Source: an uncultured Ruminococcus sp. (GTDB taxonomy: Bacteria; Bacillota; Clostridia; Oscillospirales; Ruminococcaceae). From it: DNA of 16,446 nt. The DNA is taken from NCBI GenBank assembly GCA_900319195.1, contig ONNL01000133.1:1-16446 (forward strand). The letters run 5' to 3'. The notes under the pieces were generated by a model. It saw nothing but the letters and a program-made list of their open reading frames with translations, was not told where the DNA came from and made no database searches. The position numbers were made by a program, and so were the translations under genes. Positions 1 through 6,976 of this stretch are shown here, one piece after another; positions within the stretch are counted from its first letter, which is position 1, and each line of letters begins with the position of its first letter.

Positions 1-338
1 ACACTGAGTACAGTCAGCACTGCTGCTATCGCTCCCGAGAGCTTGACGGAAGCGGCAATGCTTCTGCGGAGGCCCTGACCGTCCTTTGCTCCGAAGTGCT
101 GGGCGATTATTACGGAGAAACCGTTGGAAAGACCCATTGCGAAGCCGAAGATCAGGAAGCATACCGAGCCCATGTTTCCTACTGCCGCGAGACTGTTGTC
201 CCCGAGACCCTTTCCGACTATTGCCGTGTCCGCGATATTATAAATTTGCTGGAGCATATTTGTAAAAAGCATTGGGAAGAAGAATCCGAGGATAACGGAC
301 GAAACTTTTCCGCGTGTTAAGTCTGTTGTTTTTGACAT
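1..338 (-). CDS. MATE family efflux transporter (N-terminal part, cut by window edge)
   Basis: Read on the minus strand from ATG at 338, this gives at least 112 residues beginning MSKTTDLTRGKVSSVILGFF and running open to the window edge. The N-terminus shows features typical of MATE proteins: a short polar start, then a hydrophobic helix with the family-like sequence PMLFTNMLQQIYNIADTAIV, then GLGDNSLAAVGNMGS and a second helix ending in GLSNGFSVIIAQHFGAKD. MATE pumps are inner-membrane, 12-helix cation-driven antiporters exporting drugs or metabolites. Full proteins are about 450 residues, so roughly three quarters lies outside. A ribosome site (AGGAGG, 352-347 on this strand) sits 8 bases ahead of the start. 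The gene diverges from an AraC-type regulator, which is therefore the likely controller. The substrate cannot be told. Confidence 0.9.
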   Translation of the reverse strand, partial: MSKTTDLTRGKVSSVILGFFFPMLFTNMLQQIYNIADTAIVGKGLGDNSLAAVGNMGSVCFLIFGFAMGLSNGFSVIIAQHFGAKDGQGLRRSIAASVKLSGAIAAVLTVLS

Positions 339-384
339 ATCGAACGCCTCCTGTCAACTACAATTATACTCCGAAGCAAAAATA

Positions 385-428
385 ATTATATCAGCATCAT
401 TGCTTTTTTATCAAAAATATGCTACAAT
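385..428. promoter_or_regulatory. Overlapping divergent promoters for MATE and AraC genes
   Basis: Plus strand: TTGCTT (400-405), 17 bp, TACAAT (423-428), preceded by TG for an extended -10, leads to the AraC gene. Minus strand: TTGATA (414-409), 18 bp, TATAAT (390-385) leads to the MATE gene. The two -35 boxes lie about 4 bp apart, so the polymerases would compete. An 11-bp inverted repeat (CGCCTCCTGTC 345-355, GACAGGAGGCG 445-455) carries the two ribosome sites symmetrically around the promoters. Confidence 0.6.
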
Positions 429-461
429 AATAAAAATAATATCTGACAGGAGGCGATACTC

Positions 462-1193
462 ATGAACACCAACCGCGACCTCAATTACAGGCTATATCTC
501 CAGAAAACCAACGGCTTCGTCCGCACCTCATTCAGCAAGGAATTTGAACGCTATACCACGATCCGTGAGGGAAATGTCGAGCTTGTAAAGAAAAATATCA
601 GGGAGATCCGCAGTAACTTCTTCTCGGGAAAGGGTCAGCTTTCCGACGACCCTGTCCGCAATGTCCGCTATCATGTCGTCATAGCCGTTGCACTCATAGC
701 ACGCTCCTGCGTGGAGGGCGGTCTTTCGCACGATGTCGCCTATACGCTCAGTGACATCTACATTCAGCGAGCGGACAAGTGCAGGGAGCTTGAAAAACTG
801 CTCGACATACTCGAGGAGATGCAGATAGACTTTGCAACTCGCATGAGGGAGCTGAAAAAGGAACACGTCATTTCAATACATATCCGCCGCTGCATCGACT
901 ACATCTATAATAACCTCAACGACAAGCTCACACTGACTCAGCTCTCCGAGGTGACGGGGCTTAACGAGACATACCTCTCTCGGCTTTTCAGGAAGGAGAC
1001 GGGAGCCTCGATACACGATTTCGTTCAGCACGCTAAGATCTCGACGGCACAGAATATGCTGAAATACTCGGATTTCAGCAGCTCCGAGATAGCGCTCTCG
1101 CTCGGCTTTTCGTCTCAGAGCGCGTTCATTTCGCAGTTTCGGGCACAGACGGGAATGACTCCCAAGAAATACCGCGACACCTATGCGGAATAG
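462..1193 (+). CDS. AraC family transcriptional regulator
   Basis: A 243-residue protein. The C-terminal 110 residues form the double helix-turn-helix DNA-binding domain of AraC/XylS regulators. Helix pair 1 lies near residues 157-178 (LTLTQLSEVTGLNETYLSRL) and pair 2 near 206-228 (SSSEIALSLGFSSQSAFISQF), followed by the typical ending TGMTPKKYR. The N-terminal part (1-130) is a mostly helical domain of the sort seen in many clostridial AraC proteins (RSCVEGGLSHDVAYTLSDIYI) and has no recognisable cupin or sugar-binding motif, so the signal is unknown. The start is supported by AGGAGG at 448-453, 8 bases before ATG. It is divergent from the MATE pump and so may control its expression; this is inference from arrangement. 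Confidence 0.92.
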   Translation: MNTNRDLNYRLYLQKTNGFVRTSFSKEFERYTTIREGNVELVKKNIREIRSNFFSGKGQLSDDPVRNVRYHVVIAVALIARSCVEGGLSHDVAYTLSDIYIQRADKCRELEKLLDILEEMQIDFATRMRELKKEHVISIHIRRCIDYIYNNLNDKLTLTQLSEVTGLNETYLSRLFRKETGASIHDFVQHAKISTAQNMLKYSDFSSSEIALSLGFSSQSAFISQFRAQTGMTPKKYRDTYAE

Positions 1194-1221
1194 CAGTCCC
1201 AGAGGAAAATAATGGTGGGAC

Positions 1222-1250
1222 TTGACAAGGTGAATTAAGTGTGCTACAAT
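1222..1250 (+). promoter_or_regulatory. Strong sigma-A type promoter for the DUF134-NifX gene
   Basis: TTGACA (1222-1227), 17 bp, TACAAT (1245-1250) with TG at -15/-14 (extended -10). Transcription would start near 1257, only about 8 bases before an ATG at 1265. This argues that translation begins instead at GTG 1286, which has an AGAAAGG ribosome site at 1270-1276. Confidence 0.75.
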
Positions 1251-1285
1251 GTTAATAATGACATATGTCAGAAAGGGTGACGCAG

Positions 1286-1987
1286 GTGCCAAGAAAGGAA
1301 AAAACGCGCAGCGTGGGGACTATCCCCGAATATACGGGATTTCTGCCCGACGGTATATCAAACGGAGAAATGTCCGTGCTGACTGTTGATGAATTTGAGA
1401 CGATAAGGCTTATCGACCTCGAAAAACAGAATCAGGAACAGGCTGCCGAGAAAATGGGCGTTGCAAGGACTACTGTCACTGCGATATACGAAAGGGCACG
1501 GTATAAGCTTGCGGACTCCGTTGTAAACGGCAAGCGTCTGCTGATAGAGGGCGGTAATTTCCGCTGCTGTGCGGCGGCTTGTCCGAAAATGAAAAAAGGA
1601 GAAGATATCATGAGAATAGCAGTAACATACGAAAACGGTGAGATATTCCAGCATTTCGGCAAAACGGAGCAGTTCAAGCTCTATGACATTGAGGACGGTG
1701 CAATAAAGTCCACACAGGTAGTAGGCACAAACGGTGCAGGTCACGGTGCTCTTGCAGGCTTCTTGAAGCAGGCACAGGCTGATGTCCTCATCTGCGGCGG
1801 CATAGGCGGCGGAGCACAGATGGCAATGGCAGAGTCTGGAATCAAGCTCTACGGCGGCAATTCGGGCAGTGCGGACGAGGCAGTAAATGCCTTCCTCAGC
1901 GGAGCACTTGCACAGAATGAGAATCCCACCTGCGACCACCACGGTCACGGCGAGGGACACTCCTGCGGCGACCACGGCTGTCACTGA
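1286..1987 (+). CDS. DUF134 DNA-binding domain fused to NifX/NifB-type metal-cluster domain
   Basis: A 233-residue fusion. Residues 1-105 match the DUF134 (UPF0251) family, which resembles sigma-70 region 4: PRKEKTRSV start, a helix-turn-helix around NQEQAAEKMGVARTTVTAIY, and a cysteine cluster (FRCCAAACP). Residues 109-212 match the NifX/dinitrogenase iron-molybdenum cofactor domain (MRIAVTYENGEIFQHFG, ADVLICGGIGGGAQ). The last 20 residues are a His/Cys-rich tail (CDHHGHGEGHSCGDHGCH) likely to bind metal. The start was set at GTG 1286 because the promoter leaves almost no leader for the in-frame ATG at 1265, and DUF134 proteins usually begin just before such a PRK motif. A second AGGAG (1597-1601) lies 8 bases before an in-frame ATG at 1610, exactly at the start of the NifX domain. 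It is co-directional with the hydrolase at 1989. Such proteins may sense or carry iron-sulfur or other metal clusters; function unproven. Confidence 0.85.
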   Translation: MPRKEKTRSVGTIPEYTGFLPDGISNGEMSVLTVDEFETIRLIDLEKQNQEQAAEKMGVARTTVTAIYERARYKLADSVVNGKRLLIEGGNFRCCAAACPKMKKGEDIMRIAVTYENGEIFQHFGKTEQFKLYDIEDGAIKSTQVVGTNGAGHGALAGFLKQAQADVLICGGIGGGAQMAMAESGIKLYGGNSGSADEAVNAFLSGALAQNENPTCDHHGHGEGHSCGDHGCH

Positions 1988-1988
1988 T

Positions 1989-2801
1989 ATGCGTGCGGTA
2001 ACACTCGTCGAAAATACCGAGGGACACTGCGGCTGTATTGCCGAGCACGGTCTGAGCATTTACATTGAAACGGCTAAGCACAGGCTTCTTCTCGATACGG
2101 GACAGACTGACGCAGTTGTCATGAATGCGCAGACACTCGGCATTGACCTTGCGAAAGTAGATACGGTCATACTCAGCCACGGTCACTACGACCACTCGGG
2201 CGGCATACTCCCGTTTGCGAAGCTCAGCAGCACTGCTCGGATAATCATGCAGAGGACTGCAACGGAGCCTCACTACAACATGGAGCGCTATATCGGCATT
2301 GCTCCCGAAATAGCAGAGCTTCCGAATCTCAGCCTTATTGACGGCGACGTGCGACTTGATGACGAGCTCTTTCTGTTCACGGGCATAACGGGCAGGCGGT
2401 GCTTCCCGACGGGCAACAGCCGGCTGAAAATGATAGAAAACGGCGAGAAGGTCTGCGACGACTTTCGCCACGAGCAGTGCCTTGACATCGTTCAGGACGG
2501 CAGACATATCCTGCTGTCAGGCTGTGCACACAACGGTATACTCAATATCCTTGACCGATACCGCGAGATATTCGGCTTTATGCCCGACTATGTGATAACG
2601 GGATTCCACATGATGAAGCGCGAGGGCGAGCATACCCCCGAGGAGCTTGAGGTCATACGCGAGACTGCGCGTGAGCTCTCAGCGACCGATACCGTTTTTT
2701 ACAGCGGTCACTGTACGGGACTCCCTGCATTTGACGAGATGAAGCGGATAATGGGCGATAAGCTCCGAGCGCTCCACAGCGGCGGCGAGATAGAGCTGTG
2801 A
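1989..2801 (+). CDS. Metallo-beta-lactamase-fold hydrolase (COG1237-like)
   Basis: A 270-residue protein. The metal-binding motif HGHYDH (H64, H66, D68, H69) follows a typical strand (VDTVILSHGHYDHSGG). A leading strand LLLDTGQTD sits before it, and GCAHNG (H181) and SGHCTG (H241) near the end can supply further ligands. This layout matches the metal-dependent hydrolases of superfamily II (COG1237), which include proteins acting on pterin-related substrates; no specific substrate can be assigned. I chose ATG 1989, one base after the stop of the upstream gene. The open frame extends upstream to 1887, but that part lies inside the NifX gene and shows no family sequence. There is no clear ribosome site, so translation is probably coupled to the gene upstream. 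Confidence 0.88.
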   Translation: MRAVTLVENTEGHCGCIAEHGLSIYIETAKHRLLLDTGQTDAVVMNAQTLGIDLAKVDTVILSHGHYDHSGGILPFAKLSSTARIIMQRTATEPHYNMERYIGIAPEIAELPNLSLIDGDVRLDDELFLFTGITGRRCFPTGNSRLKMIENGEKVCDDFRHEQCLDIVQDGRHILLSGCAHNGILNILDRYREIFGFMPDYVITGFHMMKREGEHTPEELEVIRETARELSATDTVFYSGHCTGLPAFDEMKRIMGDKLRALHSGGEIEL

Positions 2802-2867
2802 GGATTTGCGGACACAGTTCAGGTGAAAATATTTACAAAAAATTATCTGTCCATTTTTGAAAATCGC

Positions 2868-2896
2868 TTGACAAAAATGCAGAAATGTGGTAAAAT
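2868..2896 (+). promoter_or_regulatory. Promoter of the structured RNA ahead of speD
   Basis: TTGACA (2868-2873), 17 bp, TAAAAT (2891-2896). Predicted transcription start is about 2903. No credible protein gene follows before speD, so the promoter makes either a stand-alone RNA or a speD leader of over 300 nt. Confidence 0.7.
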
Positions 2897-2902
2897 AATG
2901 TA

Positions 2903-3136
2903 TATTGCAAAAGAAACTGAGGTTTCAGAGCAAGAGATTGCTGACGCGGCATGAGCCGTGCGAGGCTATGAACGCTGTATGCGGCGGAATAAGGGTTCCG
3001 CAGGCATCAGCCGGCAACGTCTGTTGCCTTATTGATTCGGCTGTTATGCCGATAACACATAAGTTATGCTTGAATCAACTTGTGATTGGTCAATAAGAGT
3101 AGTAAAAGGTATCTTGCTTATATAGACTCTGAAACC
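2903..3136 (+). ncRNA. Candidate structured RNA of unknown class, upstream of speD
   Basis: About 235 nt with a strong promoter and extensive complementarity. Closing stem: GGTTTCAGAG (2921-2930) with CTCTGAAACC (3127-3136), perfect; inside it CAAGA (2931-2935) with TCTTG (3112-3116). Hairpins: 2945-2950/2955-2960; GCGGAA 2984-2989 with TTCCGC 2996-3001; and an arm GGCAT-CAGCCG (3003-3013) with CGGCTG-TT-ATGCC (3038-3050), capped by GCAAC/GTTGC (3014-3027). CTTATTGA (3028-3035), unpaired inside that arm, is perfectly complementary to TCAATAAG (3090-3097), giving a pseudoknot; an alternative partner is GAATCAA (3072-3078). A further hairpin lies at 3056-3065/3077-3084. I looked for SAM-I, T-box, lysine and cobalamin cores and found none. 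It could be a regulatory leader of speD or a trans-acting RNA such as 6S or raiA type; the class is not established. Confidence 0.55.
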
Positions 3137-3137
3137 G

Positions 3138-3175
3138 TATGATATAATTGCGCGGAAGCGCATGAGATCTCATGC
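3138..3175 (+). promoter_or_regulatory. Extended -10 promoter and 16-bp palindrome before speD
   Basis: TATGATATAAT (3138-3148) is a perfect extended -10 element, though no good -35 lies at the right distance. It follows the closing stem of the RNA directly. GCATGAGATCTCATGC (3160-3175) is a perfect palindrome placed at about +5 to +20 of that promoter and overlapping the left arm of the terminator hairpin. It may be an operator or a competing hairpin. This is a reading of position only. Confidence 0.4.
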
Positions 3176-3210
3176 ACATACAGGTTGAGAAAACTGTATG
3201 TGCATTTTTT
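3172..3210 (+). terminator. Intrinsic terminator or attenuator in front of speD
   Basis: A perfect 12-bp stem (3172-3183 with 3194-3205), a 10-nt loop, and a T-run at 3205-3210. It lies about 20 nt before the speD start, so it either ends the upstream RNA or acts as an attenuator for speD. Confidence 0.75.
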
Positions 3211-3230
3211 GTATTATGACGAGGTGCCGC

Positions 3231-4016
3231 ATGGAAAACAAACTTAAACTCTACGGATTCAATAACCTTACGAAGTCGCTGAGCTTCAATATCTATGACG
3301 TATGCTATGCGAGGACTCCGAAGGCTCAGCTCGAATATATCGCCTATGTTGACGAGCAGTATAACTCTGCGCGTATCACCGATATCATGACTCATCTCAC
3401 CGAGATGATAGGCGCAAAGGTGCTGAGTATGTCGAGACAGGACTACGACCCGCAGGGAGCCTCCGCTACCTTCCTCATTGCCGATGATGAAATGGTGCCT
3501 CTCGGCAACGGCACTGAGTATGTAGCTCACCTCGACAAGAGCCATGTCACAGTCCATACCTATCCCGAGTATCACCCCGATACGAGCATAGCTACATTCA
3601 GGGTGGACATCGACGTTGCTACCTGCGGCAAGATAACTCCGCTCACGGCGCTCGATTACCTCATCGGGAGCTTTGACTCCGACATCATCACTATGGACTA
3701 CCGTGTGCGCGGCTTCACGCGCGACCTCAAGGGCGAGAAGGTGTTCATAGACCACGACATAACGTCCATTCAGGATTACATCGACAGCGCGACGCTTCTG
3801 AAATACGACGCGGTCGATATAAATGTCTATCAGGCGAATATGTTCCACACAAAAATGCTCATAAAGGAGCTTGATCTCCAGAATTACCTCTTCAATGCCA
3901 AGGTCGAGGACCTCTCTCCCGAGCGGAGACGTGAGATAGAAACGGCGCTCAAGAGGGAAATGGTAGAAATTTTCAGCGGAAGGAATGTTTACGGAAATGG
4001 AACTGTCACAGACTGA
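3231..4016 (+). CDS. speD: S-adenosylmethionine decarboxylase proenzyme, E. coli-type
   Basis: A 261-residue protein close in length and sequence to the gamma-proteobacterial SpeD (about 264 residues): start KLKLYGFNNLTKSLSFNIYD, then RQDYDPQGAS, and the self-cleavage motif AHLDKSH. Cleavage between K103 and S104 would create the pyruvoyl group of the active enzyme. HTYPE, VDIDVATCG and DYRVRGFTRDLKG are also conserved. It makes decarboxylated SAM, the aminopropyl donor for spermidine synthase (speE, downstream). The frame is open from 3198 but that part lies in the terminator; ATG 3231 follows a GAGGTG site and matches the family start. It overlaps speA by 20 bases, so the two are translationally linked. 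The long E. coli-type form is notable, since Bacillus uses a shorter (about 126-residue) version. Confidence 0.96.
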   Translation: MENKLKLYGFNNLTKSLSFNIYDVCYARTPKAQLEYIAYVDEQYNSARITDIMTHLTEMIGAKVLSMSRQDYDPQGASATFLIADDEMVPLGNGTEYVAHLDKSHVTVHTYPEYHPDTSIATFRVDIDVATCGKITPLTALDYLIGSFDSDIITMDYRVRGFTRDLKGEKVFIDHDITSIQDYIDSATLLKYDAVDINVYQANMFHTKMLIKELDLQNYLFNAKVEDLSPERRREIETALKREMVEIFSGRNVYGNGTVTD

Positions 4017-5451
4017 TGCCCCGATATATGAGGCACTTCGGCGCTTCCGCAGAATGAGGATAGTGCCCTTCGATGTCCCCGGGCACAAGCGCGGACGCGG
4101 CAATATGGAGCTCACGGAGTTTCTCGGTGAGGACTGCATGAACGTCGATGTAAACTCGATGAAGCCGCTCGACAATCTCTGCCACCCCGTCTCAGTAATA
4201 AAGGACGCGGAGACACTCGCGGCACAGGCATTCGGCGCGGCAAATGCCTTCTTCATGGTCGGAGGTACCACCTCAGCCGTGCAGGCGATGATACTCTATG
4301 CCTGCAAGAGCGGCGACAAGATAATCATGCCGAGAAATGTCCACAGGAGCGCGATAAACTCGCTTATCCTCGCAGACGCGATACCTGTTTATGTCAATCC
4401 CGAGGTCAATGCACAGCTCGGCATATCGCTCGGAATGTCCGTCTCACAGGTCGAGCAGGCGATAAAGAACAACCCCGACGCAAAGGCGATAATGGTCAAT
4501 AACCCGACGTACTACGGTATCTGCTCCGATCTGAGAAAAATAGTGGAGCTTGCCCATGCTCACGGAATGCTCGTGCTCGTTGACGAGGCTCACGGCACTC
4601 ACTTTTATTTCGGTGAGAATTTTCCCGTTTCGGCAATGGCTGCGGGAGCGGACATTGCTGCGGCAAGTATGCACAAATCGGGCGGAAGCCTTACGCAGAG
4701 CTCGTTTCTGCTCATGGGCGACAAGATAAACTCGGACTATATGCGCCAGATAGTGAACCTCACCCAGACCACAAGCGCCTCGTATCTGCTGCTCTCAAGC
4801 CTTGATATTTCAAGGAAGAGACTTGCTCTCGGCGGACGCGAGATATTTGAAAAGACCGTTGAAATGGCTCAGTATGCGCGTGACGAGATAAACTCGATAG
4901 GCGGCTATTACGCATATTCAAAGGAGCTCGTAAACGGCGACAGCATATATGATTTCGATATTTCCAAGCTCTCGGTATATACGCTCCCGATAGGACTTGC
5001 AGGCATTGAGGTCTATGACCTTCTCCGCGACGAGTACGACATTCAGATAGAATTCGGTGACATAGGCAACATTCTCGCATATATTTCCGTAGGCGACAGA
5101 AAGCGCGATATTGAGCGCCTTATCAGCGCCCTCTCCGAGATAAAGCGCCGCTTCGGAAAGTCGGGCACGGGAATGCTGACACAGGAGTATATTGCCCCGA
5201 TAGTTGCAGAGACTCCGAGAAATGCCTTCTATGCGGAGAAAAAGTCACTCCCTCTCGAGCAGACCGCAGGCGAGGTATGCAGTGAGTTTGTAATGTGCTA
5301 CCCTCCGGGAATACCGATACTTGCGCCGGGCGAGCTCATTACTCCCGAGATAATCGAGTATATAAAATACACAAAGGAAAAGGGCTGTCAGATGACGGGT
5401 ACTGAGGACATAAATGTCGAGAATCTCAACGTCATCTGCGGACGCAAATAA
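3997..5451 (+). CDS. speA: Orn/Lys/Arg decarboxylase, probably arginine decarboxylase
   Basis: A 484-residue PLP enzyme of the group III decarboxylase family, without the N-terminal wing domain of the E. coli inducible forms, as in Bacillus SpeA (about 490 residues). Visible motifs: FDVPGHKRGRG near the start, NVHRSAINSLIL, the cofactor aspartate region LVDEAHGTHF (D196), and the Schiff-base lysine K227 in SMHKSGGSLTQSS. The C-terminal domain has the conserved YPPGIPILAPGE. Agmatinase in the same cluster points to arginine as substrate, giving agmatine; lysine or ornithine cannot be excluded from sequence alone. ATG 3997 is preferred because the AGGAA site at 3981-3985 lies too close to the alternative ATG 3985. 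It overlaps the end of speD. Confidence 0.92.
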   Translation: MELSQTDAPIYEALRRFRRMRIVPFDVPGHKRGRGNMELTEFLGEDCMNVDVNSMKPLDNLCHPVSVIKDAETLAAQAFGAANAFFMVGGTTSAVQAMILYACKSGDKIIMPRNVHRSAINSLILADAIPVYVNPEVNAQLGISLGMSVSQVEQAIKNNPDAKAIMVNNPTYYGICSDLRKIVELAHAHGMLVLVDEAHGTHFYFGENFPVSAMAAGADIAAASMHKSGGSLTQSSFLLMGDKINSDYMRQIVNLTQTTSASYLLLSSLDISRKRLALGGREIFEKTVEMAQYARDEINSIGGYYAYSKELVNGDSIYDFDISKLSVYTLPIGLAGIEVYDLLRDEYDIQIEFGDIGNILAYISVGDRKRDIERLISALSEIKRRFGKSGTGMLTQEYIAPIVAETPRNAFYAEKKSLPLEQTAGEVCSEFVMCYPPGIPILAPGELITPEIIEYIKYTKEKGCQMTGTEDINVENLNVICGRK

Positions 5452-5464
5452 AAGGAGAAATGTT

Positions 5465-5950
5465 ATGAAAAAGGCAATGATACAGATGAGTTTACTTATG
5501 GCAGTCACGATGAGCCTGTTTTTGTCGTTCACGGGAAGCCTTCAGGGAATGAAGCAGTCGGGCGAATTTTCAGTTCCCGGCTTTATTGCAAGCCTCGTTG
5601 TGAGCTTTATCATTTCGCTCATTATCGGCTTTATTGTCCCCATGCACAAGGTCACGGAGAAGCTCTGCGGCGGCATGGAGCGCGGACTTGGAAGAAAGTG
5701 CCTTGAGACGCTCATCTCCGACGTGATTTATACGCCGATAATCACGATAGCAATGGTAGCTATGAACAGGAAAATGGCAGTTTCACACGCTGGACCTCAC
5801 GCGCATATACCGCCGTTTGCAAAAATGCTCGTACCCTCGCTCATCATCAGCATGGTTGTGGGATATGTGCTTATTTTCATCTTCCAGCCGATAATACTCA
5901 GATATGTCATGAAAAAGAACGGTGTAGGAGGTCCGCCTGATAAAAGGTAA
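5465..5950 (+). CDS. Membrane protein with two DUF2798-like repeats
   Basis: A 161-residue protein with four predicted membrane helices arranged as two similar halves. Half 1 has MIQMSLLMAVTMSLFLSF and a second helix ending in PMHKVTEKLC; half 2 has an amphipathic stretch (CLETLISDVIYTPIITIAM) and a second helix ending in QPIILRYVMKK. A Met/Ser-rich first helix and a second helix ending in a proline motif resemble DUF2798 proteins, whose function is unknown. ATG 5465 is supported by AAGGAGA at 5452-5458; an upstream in-frame start at 5414 lies inside speA. It follows speA by 13 bases, so it is in the same operon. A link to polyamines (uptake, export or membrane stress) is suggested only by position. 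Confidence 0.75.
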   Translation: MKKAMIQMSLLMAVTMSLFLSFTGSLQGMKQSGEFSVPGFIASLVVSFIISLIIGFIVPMHKVTEKLCGGMERGLGRKCLETLISDVIYTPIITIAMVAMNRKMAVSHAGPHAHIPPFAKMLVPSLIISMVVGYVLIFIFQPIILRYVMKKNGVGGPPDKR

Positions 5951-5983
5951 GGGTGTATGACTTTTTTGGCGCTCGTTATAGTC

Positions 5984-6011
5984 TTGACAGACTGAGGATT
6001 TGTGGTATCAT
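5984..6011 (+). promoter_or_regulatory. Promoter for speE-speB
   Basis: TTGACA (5984-5989), 16 bp, TATCAT (6006-6011). It would start transcription near 6018, about 107 nt before speE, so the second half of the polyamine genes can be expressed apart from speD-speA. Confidence 0.6.
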
Positions 6012-6124
6012 AGGCAAATGCGAACGCCGCTTAGCTGAAAAGCCACTTAAAATTTTATATACCTAAATTTAATAAAGCAAACGAGCAGCATTTATGAAAT
6101 CAGATATGAACGGAGGAGATAGCT

Positions 6125-6976
6125 TTGGAATTATGGTTCACCGAACGTCACACACCAAATGCAAAGTTTTCAATAAAGGTCGATAAGCAGCTATACAGCG
6201 GAAACAGCGAATTCCAGCGTATCGACATATTTGACTCAAAGGAATTCGGACGCTTTCTCACGCTTGACGGCTATATGATGCTCACCGAGAAGGACGAATT
6301 CATCTACCACGAAATGATAACACACATACCGATGGCAGTCCACCCCGACCCGAAGAATATCCTCGTTATCGGGGCAGGTGACGGCGGAGTCCTGCGTGAG
6401 CTTACGAAGTATGACTGCATTGAGCATATTGACCTCGTCGAGATAGATGAGCTTGTTGTTGAGGTCTGCAAGCAGTACCTCCCGACCACAGCCTGCCGCT
6501 TCGACGACCCGAGAGTGCATTGCTACTTCGAGGACGGCGTGAAGTTCATACGTCGCTGTGAGGACAAGTACGATGTCATCATAGTCGATTCGACGGACCC
6601 CTTCGGTCCGGGCGAGGGCTTGTTCACGAAGGAATTTTACGGCAGCTGCTTCAAGGCGCTCCATGACGACGGTATCATGGTAAACCAGCATGAGAGCCCG
6701 TTCTATGCCGAGGACGCACTTGCAATGCAGCGCTCGCACAAGCGCATAGTCGGCAGCTTCCCGATAAGCAAGGTCTATCAGGCACATATCCCGACCTATC
6801 CCTCGGGACACTGGCTTTTCGGATTTGCTTCAAAGAAATATCACCCGACCAATGACTACAACGGCACGAAATGGAGTATGCTCGGACTCAATACAAGATA
6901 TTACAACCCGAGACTTCATGTGGGTTCATTTGCCCTGCCGACCTATGTTGAGGAGCTGCTGAGAGATGTTGAATAA
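6125..6976 (+). CDS. speE: Spermidine synthase (aminopropyltransferase)
   Basis: A 283-residue protein that matches Bacillus-type SpeE along its length: MELWFTERHTPNAKFSIKV start, SEFQRIDIFDSKEFGRFLTLDGYMM, the SAM-fold glycine motif VIGAGDGG (83-88), VEID, and the catalytic segment VDSTDPFGPGEGLF (D155, D158), then IPTYPSGHW. It moves the aminopropyl group from decarboxylated SAM (made by SpeD) to putrescine, giving spermidine. The start is TTG at 6125, supported by GGAGGAG at 6112-6118 six bases before it and by alignment with the family; no ATG fits. It overlaps speB by 11 bases. The segment after the active site (NQHESPFY) differs from the Bacillus QTDNPWF, so amine preference could differ somewhat. 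Confidence 0.95.
   Translation: MELWFTERHTPNAKFSIKVDKQLYSGNSEFQRIDIFDSKEFGRFLTLDGYMMLTEKDEFIYHEMITHIPMAVHPDPKNILVIGAGDGGVLRELTKYDCIEHIDLVEIDELVVEVCKQYLPTTACRFDDPRVHCYFEDGVKFIRRCEDKYDVIIVDSTDPFGPGEGLFTKEFYGSCFKALHDDGIMVNQHESPFYAEDALAMQRSHKRIVGSFPISKVYQAHIPTYPSGHWLFGFASKKYHPTNDYNGTKWSMLGLNTRYYNPRLHVGSFALPTYVEELLRDVE

Noticed and set aside
96..320. Plus-strand frame opposite the MATE gene
   Set aside because: It is the antisense shadow of a well-recognised minus-strand protein.
1358..2059. Long minus-strand frame opposite the NifX gene
   Set aside because: It is a shadow frame; the plus strand encodes clear DUF134 and NifX domains behind a strong promoter.
2905..3096. 63-codon open frame inside the region upstream of speD
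   Set aside because: No ribosome site, no recognisable family, and it coincides with strongly paired RNA segments including the closing stem.
2903..3136. SAM-I riboswitch or T-box
   Set aside because: A CCGGCAAC word resembles part of SAM-I, but the other conserved SAM-I segments and the T-box GGGTGGTACC-type motif are absent.
3090..4271. 393-codon minus-strand frame opposite speD and speA
   Set aside because: Both plus-strand genes are clearly conserved enzymes, and the minus frame shows no family motif; long antisense frames arise from codon bias.
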